The notes beneath the pieces are model-generated. The model was not told the origin of the DNA and did no database searches. It was given only the letters and a program-made list of their open reading frames with translations. From Bacteroidota bacterium (GTDB taxonomy: Bacteria > Bacteroidota > Bacteroidia > Bacteroidales > FEN-979): a stretch of DNA of 64,000 nt. Position 1 is the stretch's first letter. The number at the start of each line of letters is the position of its first letter. Below are positions 9,459 to 18,149 of the stretch, in pieces. Where the stretch lies: positions 62,001 to 126,000 of the forward strand of contig JAPLDF010000072.1 of assembly GCA_026391835.1 (NCBI GenBank), in the 5' to 3' direction. The position numbers and the translations under genes were made by a program.

Positions 9459-12257
9459 ATGAAAAAATTACAGCTTTTATTTATTTTTCTGTTGTTGTCA
9501 TTTATCGGGAGTGCCGCGTTCAGTGCAAAGGCAAACCCGGTACCTGCAACGCCTGATCAAACAGCAACAATTGTTGCCGGGATGAGCGCGACAGACCTGG
9601 ACGGGGATGCCCCTCTTGTTACCCCGACACTTACAGGACCGGCAACGGTTTGCCTGAATGTTACCGGCAATGTATACACGACCGAAGCAGCGCAGACTTC
9701 TTATGCTTGGGTCGTTACCGGCGGCACGATCACAGCCGGCGGAAACAGCACCAGCAATACAGCCACGGTGACATGGACCGCCGTAGGTTCAAAAAGCATC
9801 AGTGTTACTTACAGCGGGGCAACAACAACCTTGCTTCCGGTAACTGTGAACCCGCTGACAAGCATTTCTGTCGCCGCTTCCGCAACGAATGTTGCGCCTG
9901 CAACACTGGTTACTTTTACAGCAACTGCGGTGAACCCGGGGCCGAATATTTCGTTTCAATGGAAAGTCAACGGCGCAGGTGTGGGAACAAACAGCAATAC
10001 TTATGCATATGCCCCCGCAAACGGCGACGCCGTTTACTGCCTGCTTACCTCCGACGGACCTTGTTTCAACAACACGTTCACGTCGAATGTTGTTACAATA
10101 ACTGTGACGATCCCCCCGGTGCTTGTTACGGTATCAACCAGGACAGCCTTCCCCGGCCAGTCTCTCCTTTTCCCTGTTAAACTGAAAGGTGCAGGCGCAT
10201 CAGGCACACCGATCAGTGCGGCTGACATACAAATAGCCTACGATCCTGCTGTCCTGCATTATGATACCATCGTGAACTTTTATGCAGGAACACCTTCAGC
10301 CCAGTGGTTTTTCTCTGGTAATTTCAACGTCGTCGCTGCCAACTGGCAGGAACCATCGCTGCTGACTGTTGCCGTTCCCGACAGCACAACCCTGTTCGAA
10401 ATAAAGTTCACCTACCTTGGCGGGACCACAACACTGCCTTTTACCGTATATGACTTTACCAATGCACAATACAACCTGATACCTGCAAATCACCTTGATG
10501 GAGGGATCAGTCCTGCTCCTGCATCCCTGACCGGCCCGGTTTCTGCATGCCAGGGTAATGGCGGGAATGTTTACACCACAGACGCATCACAAACAAACTA
10601 TTCCTGGTCGCTTACCGGGGGAACCATCACCTCAGGTGGTACTGCCAGCGACTATACTGCCACAGTGACCTGGAATACCGCGGGTACCCAGGGCATAAGT
10701 GTTTCATTCACTGGTTCATCGGTCACAACCCTTCCAGTCACTGTTGATGCGGCGCTTCCAGTTGCTGTCACCATCGCAGCGTCAGCAAATCCTGTTTGCG
10801 CAGGTTCGGCTGTCGCCTTCACAGCAACCCCGGTGAATGGAGGCCTCACACCAGTTTATCAGTGGAAGAAAAATGGCGCGAACGTTGGCACCAACAATCC
10901 GGTCTACAACTATACACCCGCCAATGCCCTGCCGGCTTTTACGGAAACAATTACCTGTACCCTGACCTCAAGTCTTGGTTGCAAAACGGGTTCACCTGCG
11001 TTGTCAAATTCAATTTTTTTACAGGTAAATCCGTATACTGCGAGCATCTCTGTTGCAGCCTCTGCAAACCCGGTAATGGCAGGAACTTCAGTTACCTATA
11101 CAGCTACAGTCGTCAACGGTGGCCCTGCCCCGGTATACCAGTGGAAAATCAATGGTGCCCCTGCAGGTACAAACAGCCCTACGCTGATTTATACCCCGGC
11201 CAATACAGATGTCATTTTCTGTTTGCTTTCTTCAAGCGCCCCGTGTGTTACCGGCGTGTATACTTCCAATGCAGTTTCCATGACCGTGAACTACCCCGTT
11301 GGCTCACTGCTCGTGACACTGCCGAATAAAACCGCCATGCCCGGTGATGTATTATACTACCCGGTAAAACTGAAAGGCGCCAGCGCTTCAGGAACGCCGG
11401 TCAGCGCCGCAAGCATCCAGATCACCTATGATCCTGCCGTATTCCATTACGATACGCTGGTGAACTTCTATGCAGGTACACCGGCCACGCAGTGGTTTTA
11501 TTCAGGGAACCTGAACACCGTTGCCGCAAACTGGCAGGAACCGGGGCTGAATACACTTGCAATTCCCGACAGCACAAAACTGTTCGAAATCAAATTCACC
11601 TATTTGGGTGGAACCGGTACGCTGCCGTTTACGGTTAATGAGTTTACAAATGCCCTGTACGACCTCATCCCTACGAATCATGTCAATGGTGGTGTGACCC
11701 AACTTGTTCCAACAAACAACGCGGTACAGAATGTGAATGTAGCCGCCAGTCATGATACCTGTTTCAGTGCGATCCAGACCATATCTGTAGCCGGTAACGG
11801 TACTATCTTTGCCGTTGCAGACGGAGGGTCAGCAACTTTTGTAGCCGGCCAGATGATCAGCTTTTTACCGGGTACTTCTGTGGTTCCGGGCGGTTACCTG
11901 CACGGATATATTACACTGAACGGACAATATTGCAACCAGCCACTGAATCCGGTTGCAAGTGCCCTGGTGAGTGAAGATAAAACCACTGCTGCTGTTCCTG
12001 AATTCGTCAACAACCAGTCGGTTCGTGTTTACCCGAATCCTACAACCGGAACATTTACCGTTGAAGTGATGGGTGACAACCAGGCGATGATGACCAGGGC
12101 TGAGATCAATAATATGAACGGGGTTAAGGTTCGCATTGAACGTTTTGATAACCTGAAAAAGCACGAATTTTCGATGCCGGAGCTTAAACCAGGCATCTAT
12201 TTTATTCATGTGTTTACCAATGAACGGTCGGAAATACTTAAGATCGTGAAACTATAA
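9459..12257 (+). CDS. Exported T9SS protein with two cohesin-like and several PKD/Ig-like domains
   Basis: 932 residues; signal peptide at 1-27. Domain order: PKD-like (about 55-130, TGPATVCLNVTGNVY), Ig-like (about 133-215), cohesin-like A (about 220-351), PKD-like (about 356-430), Ig-like (432-525), Ig-like (527-611), cohesin-like B (about 616-747), a short beta-rich linker with AGQMISFLPGTSV, and a T9SS type A domain (about 855-932, VYPNPTTGTF near its start, LKPGIYFIHV near its end). Cohesins A and B are close copies (shared IQI.YDPAV.HYDT, FYAGTP..QWF.SGN, V.AANWQEP, FEIKFTYLGG), so the block arose by internal duplication. Two cohesin copies in one large surface protein is the architecture expected of a scaffold. 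It is the last gene before a terminator. Confidence 0.87.
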   Translation: MKKLQLLFIFLLLSFIGSAAFSAKANPVPATPDQTATIVAGMSATDLDGDAPLVTPTLTGPATVCLNVTGNVYTTEAAQTSYAWVVTGGTITAGGNSTSNTATVTWTAVGSKSISVTYSGATTTLLPVTVNPLTSISVAASATNVAPATLVTFTATAVNPGPNISFQWKVNGAGVGTNSNTYAYAPANGDAVYCLLTSDGPCFNNTFTSNVVTITVTIPPVLVTVSTRTAFPGQSLLFPVKLKGAGASGTPISAADIQIAYDPAVLHYDTIVNFYAGTPSAQWFFSGNFNVVAANWQEPSLLTVAVPDSTTLFEIKFTYLGGTTTLPFTVYDFTNAQYNLIPANHLDGGISPAPASLTGPVSACQGNGGNVYTTDASQTNYSWSLTGGTITSGGTASDYTATVTWNTAGTQGISVSFTGSSVTTLPVTVDAALPVAVTIAASANPVCAGSAVAFTATPVNGGLTPVYQWKKNGANVGTNNPVYNYTPANALPAFTETITCTLTSSLGCKTGSPALSNSIFLQVNPYTASISVAASANPVMAGTSVTYTATVVNGGPAPVYQWKINGAPAGTNSPTLIYTPANTDVIFCLLSSSAPCVTGVYTSNAVSMTVNYPVGSLLVTLPNKTAMPGDVLYYPVKLKGASASGTPVSAASIQITYDPAVFHYDTLVNFYAGTPATQWFYSGNLNTVAANWQEPGLNTLAIPDSTKLFEIKFTYLGGTGTLPFTVNEFTNALYDLIPTNHVNGGVTQLVPTNNAVQNVNVAASHDTCFSAIQTISVAGNGTIFAVADGGSATFVAGQMISFLPGTSVVPGGYLHGYITLNGQYCNQPLNPVASALVSEDKTTAAVPEFVNNQSVRVYPNPTTGTFTVEVMGDNQAMMTRAEINNMNGVKVRIERFDNLKKHEFSMPELKPGIYFIHVFTNERSEILKIVKL

Positions 12258-12289
12258 CTTATTTTCTTCCATTAACCAGGTTTGACTTT

Positions 12290-12326
12290 CCCGGGTCGCG
12301 AGTGGTATCGTGGCCCGGGCTTTTTT
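12290..12326 (+). terminator. Rho-independent terminator after the cohesin gene group
   Basis: An 8-bp stem with one G-U pair (cccgggtc against ggcccggg) closes a 14-base loop and is followed at once by cttttttaa. It begins 33 bases after the stop of the last cohesin-like gene and fits transcription ending there. Confidence 0.8.
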
Positions 12327-12563
12327 AATCCAATGCTGACTCCGAAGGGATCATCCCCTTGCAGGGACTGATGACCTGCTGCACTAGTTGTTCCTTCTCC
12401 CACCCGGATTCAACCTGCAGAAATCCAATCATAAAGATGTGCATCGCTATTTCTTGATTTATAAGATGAGATAAAGTGTAGCCTCCAAGGGAAGGGTTGG
12501 GGAGAAGACATTATAATCCAAGAATTTGATAATAAGTTAAACATTCTCTGAATATCATTTTAA

Positions 12564-12677
12564 GCAAATTGGGATGTTGGAATAGTAAATACCTTTGAAC
12601 ACACCGGCATGCCCTGGCACATTGCCGGGACCAGCGAAGATTACCTGGAAGGGATCAAGGCTATTAAAGGGGAATAA
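12564..12677 (+). pseudogene. Possible 3' gene fragment, 37 codons
   Basis: Between an in-frame TAA at 12561 and a TAA at 12675 the + strand reads a protein-like sequence: NWDVGIVNTFEHTG, then MPWHIAGTSEDYLEGIKAI. The composition and the G-T-S-E-D-Y-L-E-G-I segment look like the C-terminus of a cytoplasmic enzyme, but I cannot name the family. There is no start region, so if real it is a relic. Chance cannot be excluded for so short a frame. Confidence 0.3.
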
Positions 12678-12720
12678 AGAATTATGAATGACGAATTACG
12701 AATTACAAATTAAGAAAGAC
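12678..12720. repeat. Heptamer array (attacga type)
   Basis: Overlapping gaattac/gaatgac-like units at 7-base spacing. It belongs to the same loose family as arrays at 25627, 28055, 29008, 33633, 36426 and 37127. Confidence 0.7.
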
Positions 12721-12754
12721 ATGTACCGGGTTTAATCCCAGCTGTATCTATTTG

Positions 12755-13183
12755 TTAAAGAAGCCCGGCGTTTTTCAGAATCTCGGTTAATTTTGGCTGC
12801 GTTTTGGCAAAATCAACCAGCACCGCAACAATCCGTTGGTCCTCTCTTTTCAGCGGTGCAAGTGACAGTTTGCGGTCCCAGAAGGCAAACCCGAAAACGC
12901 TTACCATCATCGCGGTGAAAATGCCGACAATCGCCCACAGGAAATTAAATAACTGGTCGAAACGCCTGTCCATGGACTCAAAATGCTGATCAACAGCGGC
13001 AAATTGTTTATTGGTAGTTTCAAACCGGGCATTCATTTCAGATTTAACCGATTCAACTTTTTGTTCTGTCCTGATGATACAGTCACGATCATCAAGGGTA
13101 TAGGGGATTTCCTTCGTTTCTGCAACACAAAACAATGGCAGGATAAAGATGAGGATCACGATAATTTTCTGAGTTGTTTTCAT
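12755..13183 (-). CDS. Small exported/membrane coiled-coil protein
   Basis: 142 residues. Residues 1-22 form a signal peptide (ending FCVAET). Residues about 38-78 are a heptad-rich coiled coil (EQKVESVKSEMNARFETTN, then FAAVDQHFESMDRRFDQL), followed by one transmembrane helix (about 82-103) and a charged cytosolic tail ending ILKNAGLL. This layout is seen in many Bacteroidota hypothetical proteins; function unknown. It stands alone between two convergent blocks and has a TACCTTTG box 45 bases upstream on its own strand, so it probably has its own promoter. Confidence 0.75.
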   Translation of the reverse strand: MKTTQKIIVILIFILPLFCVAETKEIPYTLDDRDCIIRTEQKVESVKSEMNARFETTNKQFAAVDQHFESMDRRFDQLFNFLWAIVGIFTAMMVSVFGFAFWDRKLSLAPLKREDQRIVAVLVDFAKTQPKLTEILKNAGLL

Positions 13184-13227
13184 TTTCTTAAGAGATTAAG
13201 TTTTAATGCTTAATCAGTTTCGTGGTG

Positions 13228-13235
13228 CAAAGGTA
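13228..13235 (-). promoter_or_regulatory. -7 box TACCTTTG for the coiled-coil protein gene
   Basis: On the - strand this is a perfect TAnnTTTG box, 45 bases from the ATG at 13183. A clear -33 TTG is not seen at the usual 19-21 base distance. Confidence 0.5.
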
Positions 13236-13310
13236 ATACAGAAAACAGGAAAAGTTAATAACTTCGATGCCCCACCCTAAAGAGGCAGTCTCAAATACAA
13301 CCATCTCCCG

Positions 13311-14588
13311 TTACAATTTTTTCAACTCACCAAAGAGCAGCCTGATCTCTGCCCTGGTAAGCATGAAATCGCGAAACCTGAGTTTCGTCATCCGTGAAAA
13401 AACAATGAACTGGTAAAGGGTTACACACGAATAGGAGATGGTGGCGGCAATCCCGGCCCCCATGATTCCGTACCTTGGGATAAGCAGCACTCCCAGCCCG
13501 ATGGTGGCAATCAGCCCGGCGGCTGAACTGAGCATGTTGTGGTATGGCTTGTTGATGCTTGAAAAGAAGCCGCTGAAGATCATCGAAACACTCAGCATGA
13601 CAATGCCCGCCGCAAGGGAGGCCATCACCAGTTTGACATCGCCGAACCTGGCAGAAAAAACCGCTGTAAACACAAAGTTCGGGATGGCAAGCAGGAGCAG
13701 CATGCCTGCGGCGGTAACCACCCATGATATTTTTGCCAGTGTAAGAGTGAGGCGCACGCTGTAATCATAATTCATTTCGTTGGAGAGCCGCGAATACTGG
13801 ACGGTGGCGATGCTGCGGCTGATCAGCCACATCCCTTCGGCGAGTTGCATGCCCAGCGAAAGCACCCCCACGGCCCCCCTGCCGATGTAAAAGTCCACGA
13901 ACTTGAGGCTCAGCCGGTAATTCATCGTCTGGAAAATGTTTGCAAACTGCACGAAGGTCCCGAACCGCAGGATCTCCAGCAGCATCTCCTTCATGTGGGT
14001 GAGCGGGACCCGTTTAAACGACGGGTACAACATGATGAACCCTATGGCCATGGCGAGCGAATAGGAGATGAACACAGCCCGGTAATAGGCCATCACATCC
14101 CGCAGCTGGAATCCGAAGAGCATCGCCAACAGGACCAGGAACAACACGACAACCTGGACAAGGCTGACCAGGTTATAGACTTTAATCCGTTCAAGGCCAA
14201 GGAGCAGCATGTAATTGGCGGAGGTAAACGACATAACCACCGCCAGCAGCAATACCTGCCGGAAATATCCTGCCGGAATTATTTCCAGGATGGAGAATAT
14301 CCTCCCGGCCATTTGCAACATAAACGCTGCAACCACCGTGATGATAAATGACAGCACATAGGCCGGGACAAACAATTTATAGATCCCGGTCCGCGGCGTC
14401 ATATAGATGAGTGCAGCCCCGGAAAAGAAGTTGGTAAAAAGCTGGATGATGGCCACGGAAAAGATCATCAGGCTGATGGTGCCCAGCTGTTCGGGGCCCA
14501 GGTACTGCGCATTCAGCGTCCAGGTGGTAAAGGCCAGTACCGCAGAAATCACGCGGGTCCCGATGGTTCCAATGATCTTTTTAAACAT
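13311..14588 (-). CDS. Wzx-type polysaccharide flippase (MATE/MVF-like)
   Basis: 425 residues with about 12 hydrophobic helices spread evenly, opening MFKKIIGTIGTRVISAVLAF, the arrangement of the polysaccharide transporter family that flips lipid-linked glycan repeat units across the inner membrane. ALNAQYLGPEQLGTISL-like sequence after the first helix (here W-T-L-N-A-Q-Y-L-G-P-E-Q) is typical of Bacteroidota RfbX-like proteins. It overlaps the preceding formyltransferase-like gene by 8 bases and is third in a run with a GT4 glycosyltransferase, which supports a role in surface-glycan assembly. Which glycan cannot be told. Confidence 0.88.
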   Translation of the reverse strand: MFKKIIGTIGTRVISAVLAFTTWTLNAQYLGPEQLGTISLMIFSVAIIQLFTNFFSGAALIYMTPRTGIYKLFVPAYVLSFIITVVAAFMLQMAGRIFSILEIIPAGYFRQVLLLAVVMSFTSANYMLLLGLERIKVYNLVSLVQVVVLFLVLLAMLFGFQLRDVMAYYRAVFISYSLAMAIGFIMLYPSFKRVPLTHMKEMLLEILRFGTFVQFANIFQTMNYRLSLKFVDFYIGRGAVGVLSLGMQLAEGMWLISRSIATVQYSRLSNEMNYDYSVRLTLTLAKISWVVTAAGMLLLLAIPNFVFTAVFSARFGDVKLVMASLAAGIVMLSVSMIFSGFFSSINKPYHNMLSSAAGLIATIGLGVLLIPRYGIMGAGIAATISYSCVTLYQFIVFSRMTKLRFRDFMLTRAEIRLLFGELKKL

Positions 14589-16329
14589 GGCCCGGACCCT
14601 TTCGTTTTATTTTTGACCTGACCTGGCTGAGCAGGTAGCTGTAACTCAGGCGGTATCTTTTCCCGTCGATAAGGGTGAATGCCCCAGCCGATGAGATGGT
14701 ATGAAGTGCCTTGCTGTACCTGCTTCCCCTTACCGGTTCAATGTAATTTACCGGCTCTTCGGCAAAATCATCCGTCGTCAGGCGCACCACCCGGTTGAGG
14801 ACAACCCTGCCCCCGTAGGTCACTGAGCAATCCTGTGCAGGGCGGTAAAGCACGCCTTCGCGGATGAACGGCGTGCCTGCAGGCCGTGCCGAACGGATAT
14901 CAATTTTCACCGGGTTGAGCCGGTGCGGTTTGAACTCCCCGGTGAGCTCCTTCGAATGATAGAGGAAAAGATGGGTGTTGGAGTATTCCCGGTCTGTAAA
15001 AAACAGCCACCACATGCCGTTGTAGAAAATCAGGGTTGGATCAACAGCACGCACACCGGCGAGCAGCACACGGTCATGGACAAACGTTCCGCCGGCAGTG
15101 TCCCTGCGAAAAAGGGTTATCCTCGAGGATTGGTAAGATTCAGGGACGCACCACACGGTACCATCATGTTCAAACACATACGGGTAGGAAAGATGGGGAA
15201 CTCCCTCCGCCATGCCTCCGGGGGGAATAGCCCCGCCGGGATGATGAGCCCTGGCAGTGTTCGAATCCCATGTAAACTCCGTGATGCCTGCTTTCTGCAA
15301 AGCGTAATCATATTCCTCCGCAAGGATGTGCAGCATGTCGCCAACCATAAACCCGGCAGGATCGGCAAGATAACCCGGGCGGGGCACCTCCGGCAGCCAT
15401 GTGACATCGGCCTCCACCAGTTTTTCATTGGTCAGCGCCACGTCACCGATTGGCTTCCTGATCACCCCCACATTCCAGGCTTCGGCTGCAAAAAACTCCA
15501 GGTAATAGAATTTAAGCCTGTTCCGCATCAAGAGGAACAGAAATTTAAGCATCTGCAGGTTGCCGGGCACCCTGTAAAGGGGAGCGGTTGTCCTGCTCGA
15601 CGGCATATCCTGCGGGATCATATCATCAACACCATCAATATTCCTGGAGACCGTATCAGCCTGCCGGGCGGGCCATTCCGACGATACCGACAGGATCTGG
15701 TCAAGGTTTTCGCGATACGAGTGCATGACCGTTTTCAGGTATCCCTTTTGCAGGATGATCCCGCCATCGAGTTTTTCGGTAAGCCGCTGCATGATGGCGC
15801 CATTCACCGGGTCTCCCCTGAAAATCTCCCAGAAACCGGGAGGACCGCCACGATACACCATCTCATCGTCGTGGTGAAATGACCACACCCCGAGACGTGC
15901 AGCGGATAAGATGCCACCCCGGATAATGTTGAACCCGAACCGCAGGATGAAATCAAGGTGGTGGTTCCGGATGGCAGCCAGGTCGGCATCCGTAAAATAT
16001 TCGGAATAGCCCTTCTGTTCCGGCGTGCAGTTCAGCATTGCGATACCCCGCAACTCCTTCCCCAGGTCGGCCGGGCTTTTTGCACCGGGTTTAAAAACCC
16101 GGTTCTCAAGGGAGGTGTAAAGAATGGTGCTCCACTTTTTATTCAGGATCCGCCGGAACCGGGAAGACTTTTCAACAGGACGGTCATCCACAATCAGCAG
16201 AACAAGCTGATGCCCGTGTCGGTTGAGTTCCCGGACTGCATCAGCCTGCCATCGCTGAAAAACCGGTCCGTTGCACAGGACGCCGTAACGAAGGGGTAAT
16301 GAAGGTGCTATCTTGGTTTCCTGCTGCAT
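14581..16329 (-). CDS. Two-domain protein: formyltransferase-like N-terminus and GINT1-like beta-propeller C-terminus
   Basis: 582 residues from the ATG at 16329; the frame stays open to 16443, but that stretch overlaps the upstream gene and is not protein-like. Roughly the first 260 residues resemble the formyl-transferase fold: RYGVLCNGPVFQRW start, FILRFGFNIIRGGIL, then VWSFHHDDEMVYRGGPPGFWEIF and a DGGIILQ segment. The usual Asn of the N-x-H catalytic motif is Ser here (W-S-F-H), so formyl transfer is not assured. From about 300 the sequence resembles the N-terminal domain of glucosamine inositolphosphorylceramide transferase 1 (YLADPAGF, YPYVFEHDGTVWCVPES, DPTLIFYNGMWWLFFT, SARPAGTPFI), a five-bladed, GH43-like fold. 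The neighbours (GT4, flippase) point to a cytoplasmic step in glycan building. Confidence 0.8.
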   Translation of the reverse strand: MQQETKIAPSLPLRYGVLCNGPVFQRWQADAVRELNRHGHQLVLLIVDDRPVEKSSRFRRILNKKWSTILYTSLENRVFKPGAKSPADLGKELRGIAMLNCTPEQKGYSEYFTDADLAAIRNHHLDFILRFGFNIIRGGILSAARLGVWSFHHDDEMVYRGGPPGFWEIFRGDPVNGAIMQRLTEKLDGGIILQKGYLKTVMHSYRENLDQILSVSSEWPARQADTVSRNIDGVDDMIPQDMPSSRTTAPLYRVPGNLQMLKFLFLLMRNRLKFYYLEFFAAEAWNVGVIRKPIGDVALTNEKLVEADVTWLPEVPRPGYLADPAGFMVGDMLHILAEEYDYALQKAGITEFTWDSNTARAHHPGGAIPPGGMAEGVPHLSYPYVFEHDGTVWCVPESYQSSRITLFRRDTAGGTFVHDRVLLAGVRAVDPTLIFYNGMWWLFFTDREYSNTHLFLYHSKELTGEFKPHRLNPVKIDIRSARPAGTPFIREGVLYRPAQDCSVTYGGRVVLNRVVRLTTDDFAEEPVNYIEPVRGSRYSKALHTISSAGAFTLIDGKRYRLSYSYLLSQVRSKIKRKGPGHV

Positions 16330-16344
16330 CCGGTAAAATAATAA

Positions 16345-16421
16345 TGTCGCCCCTGCGGGGTTTGTTGGTTGCGGGTACTGTTCAATGCGCTGATCGTGTC
16401 GCCCCTCCGGGGCTGGTTGCC
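16345..16421. repeat. Two direct copies of a short GC palindrome unit
   Basis: Units tgtcgcccctgcggggtttg and tgtcgcccctccggggctgg lie 51 bases apart. They straddle the end of the GT4 gene, so its last codons (SPGGATRSAH) are made of repeat sequence. Confidence 0.6.
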
Positions 16422-17584
16422 AGCAAATCATGGTACAGTGCAACGATCTGCTTTCCGACCGTTTCTTTGCTGAATTTATCCGAAATGCTTTGCCTGACAG
16501 TCTCTTTATCGTAATCCCTGCAAGTGTCGAGCATCCGGAACAAGGCCTCCGTCATGGCTTTTTCATCTCCCGGCGGTACAAGCAACCCGTTGCCGGCACC
16601 AATCACCTCTTTTGCGATGCCTGTGGCAGTTGCAACAACCGGTACCCCGCAGGCAAGGCTTTCAATCACCACGGTGCCGAAGGTCTCATACCGGCTTGAA
16701 AGTACTGAAAAATCTGAACTGTTCAGCATCATCGGCAACTCACTGCCTGTTTTAACACCCGTAAACTGTACAAACGTGTCAAGGATCCCAAGGAACCCGG
16801 CATATTCCCGCATGTCGTACCAGTCTGGCCCCTCCCCTGCCATCAGGCAGGAAAAATCCTGCCTCAGCAGCGAAAGCTCCTTCACAGAACGTAAAAATCC
16901 TGAAATATTTTTTGACTTGTCCTCAAAACATGAAATATGCACCATGGTTTTCACACCCGTTTTTTTCACAGGGGATGCTGCCGTGAACAGTGTTGTATCC
17001 GCCACGTTCGGGATAACCACAAAGTTGGGGTTGTTCAACCCACACTGCTGCATCGCCGTCTGCAGCGGCCCGGAAACAGCCACCACCGCCGCCGCCCGTT
17101 TTACAACGAAACCGGTGGCCAGCTTCCGCAACCATCCCCGGTAGGTGTTGTTTTCGGCAAAATAGCGGGACCAGTGCTCTGAAATGACCAGGGGTATGCG
17201 GCTCTTATTGCTGATCCTCCAGCCGATCAATCCCATGCGGGTAAGGATATGGGCGTGAACCAGGTCGGGCGAAAATTCGCGGATGCTGTGAAACGCTTTC
17301 CGGTGGGCCCGGTAAAAGCGCCATAAATTGAGTGCCCTCCCAGCAAATGAGCTGGTATTGTCACTTACTTTGTAATAAACACGCAACACCCTTACCTCAT
17401 TCTCTTCGCTGAATTCAACTTCAATCCTGTTCGGGCAATGCGGATCGGGATGCACATAGATCAGGGCCACATCGCACCATGGGGTGATCGCCTCCGCCTG
17501 CCGCTGGATGAACAAACCCGGCATGGGATCATAACGGTTGGGATACCATTTTGGCAGGAAAAGAACTCGGAGCTTTCTGTCCAC
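16382..17584 (-). CDS. Glycosyltransferase, GT4-type
   Basis: 400 residues with the GT-B plan: an N-terminal Rossmann half opening RKLRVLFLPKWYPNRYDPMPGLF-like sequence (a P-K-W-Y-P-N motif typical of Bacteroidota GT4 enzymes), a central VAVSGPLQTAM..., and a C-terminal nucleotide-sugar half with VLSSRYETFGTVVIESLACG, where the E-x7-E motif is ETFGTVVIE, followed by GVPVVATATG and NGLLVPPGD. It should retain its sugar donor's configuration and act on the cytoplasmic face. The last ten or so residues come from a palindromic repeat. It lies 49 bases after the NadR-type gene and 52 bases before the formyltransferase-like gene, in one probable transcript. Confidence 0.9.
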   Translation of the reverse strand: MDRKLRVLFLPKWYPNRYDPMPGLFIQRQAEAITPWCDVALIYVHPDPHCPNRIEVEFSEENEVRVLRVYYKVSDNTSSFAGRALNLWRFYRAHRKAFHSIREFSPDLVHAHILTRMGLIGWRISNKSRIPLVISEHWSRYFAENNTYRGWLRKLATGFVVKRAAAVVAVSGPLQTAMQQCGLNNPNFVVIPNVADTTLFTAASPVKKTGVKTMVHISCFEDKSKNISGFLRSVKELSLLRQDFSCLMAGEGPDWYDMREYAGFLGILDTFVQFTGVKTGSELPMMLNSSDFSVLSSRYETFGTVVIESLACGVPVVATATGIAKEVIGAGNGLLVPPGDEKAMTEALFRMLDTCRDYDKETVRQSISDKFSKETVGKQIVALYHDLLATSPGGATRSAH

Positions 17585-17633
17585 GACGGGCTGGTTTAGG
17601 TTTAATTTTCAAATATCCACAAATGCGCCGAGA

Positions 17634-18149
17634 TTAAAAAGGAAAGTTCTCAATAATTTCAACAGCATTTTTTAACCGGCCGGGCCCGGTACCGTGAACC
17701 ACTGCAAACGGCAATTTTCTGTTTTTCAACTCATTGAAATATAAATCAAACAAGAATTGCCGTTGATCGGGATGTTCGCGCAGCGGATCAAACTGCCAGG
17801 GAAGATCGATGTCGCACAGGAGAAACAGGTCATAGGGGTGTGCGTCAATCATTTCCGTGATCCAGGGATCGCAACGGCCGTATTTCACGTCACTCCATAT
17901 TTTTGTCACCAGCAGTTCAGTGTCGCAGAAAAGAAAATTGCTGGCATGGCCGAGTTTTGACGCTTCAGCCGACAATTGCCCCCGGGCAATCAGCAAAATA
18001 TCCTTTTCCTGATAAGGAGCGCCGAGAAGTTCAAGATACTCCCGTGCATATTCAGGTACCCAGGTCGTGTCATAATGCCCGGCCAGCTGTTCGGCAAGCA
18101 TCGACTTCCCGGTTGATTCGGGCCCGGTAATGGCAATTTTCCTGATCAT
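17634..18149 (-). CDS. NadR-type ATPase/ribosylnicotinamide kinase-like protein
   Basis: 171 residues from the ATG at 18149, which overlaps the pnuC stop by ATGA; the longer open frame upstream lies inside pnuC and is rejected. It opens IRKIAITGPESTGKSML, a Walker A (GPESTGKS) of the NadR C-terminal kinase family, followed by WVPEYAREYLE, also a family hallmark, and FCDTELL and DLFLLCDIDLPW for the Walker B/substrate region. The family phosphorylates nicotinamide riboside to NMN. The stop/start overlap with a nicotinamide-riboside carrier is strong context for import-and-trap NAD salvage. There is no NadR adenylyltransferase or DNA-binding domain, so it is a stand-alone kinase. Confidence 0.88.
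   Translation of the reverse strand: MIRKIAITGPESTGKSMLAEQLAGHYDTTWVPEYAREYLELLGAPYQEKDILLIARGQLSAEASKLGHASNFLFCDTELLVTKIWSDVKYGRCDPWITEMIDAHPYDLFLLCDIDLPWQFDPLREHPDQRQFLFDLYFNELKNRKLPFAVVHGTGPGRLKNAVEIIENFPF

Larger units (their letters stand above)
12327..12754. other. Intergenic stretch with remnants and repeats
   Basis: Bases after the terminator hold a small palindrome-rich segment (a cctccaagggaaggg motif near 12483), a possible 37-codon gene fragment (12564-12677), a TACCTTTG promoter-like box at 12590-12597 that leads into no gene, and a heptamer array (12678-12720). No complete gene is visible. Confidence 0.6.

Noticed and set aside
9650-10180. 176-codon + strand ORF rich in Cys, Arg and Gln
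   Set aside because: Out-of-frame reading of the PKD/Ig region of the two-cohesin gene.
14923-15882. 319-codon + strand ORF
   Set aside because: It lies antisense to the formyltransferase-like gene, has no recognisable domain, and its amino-acid composition is that of a reverse-frame shadow.
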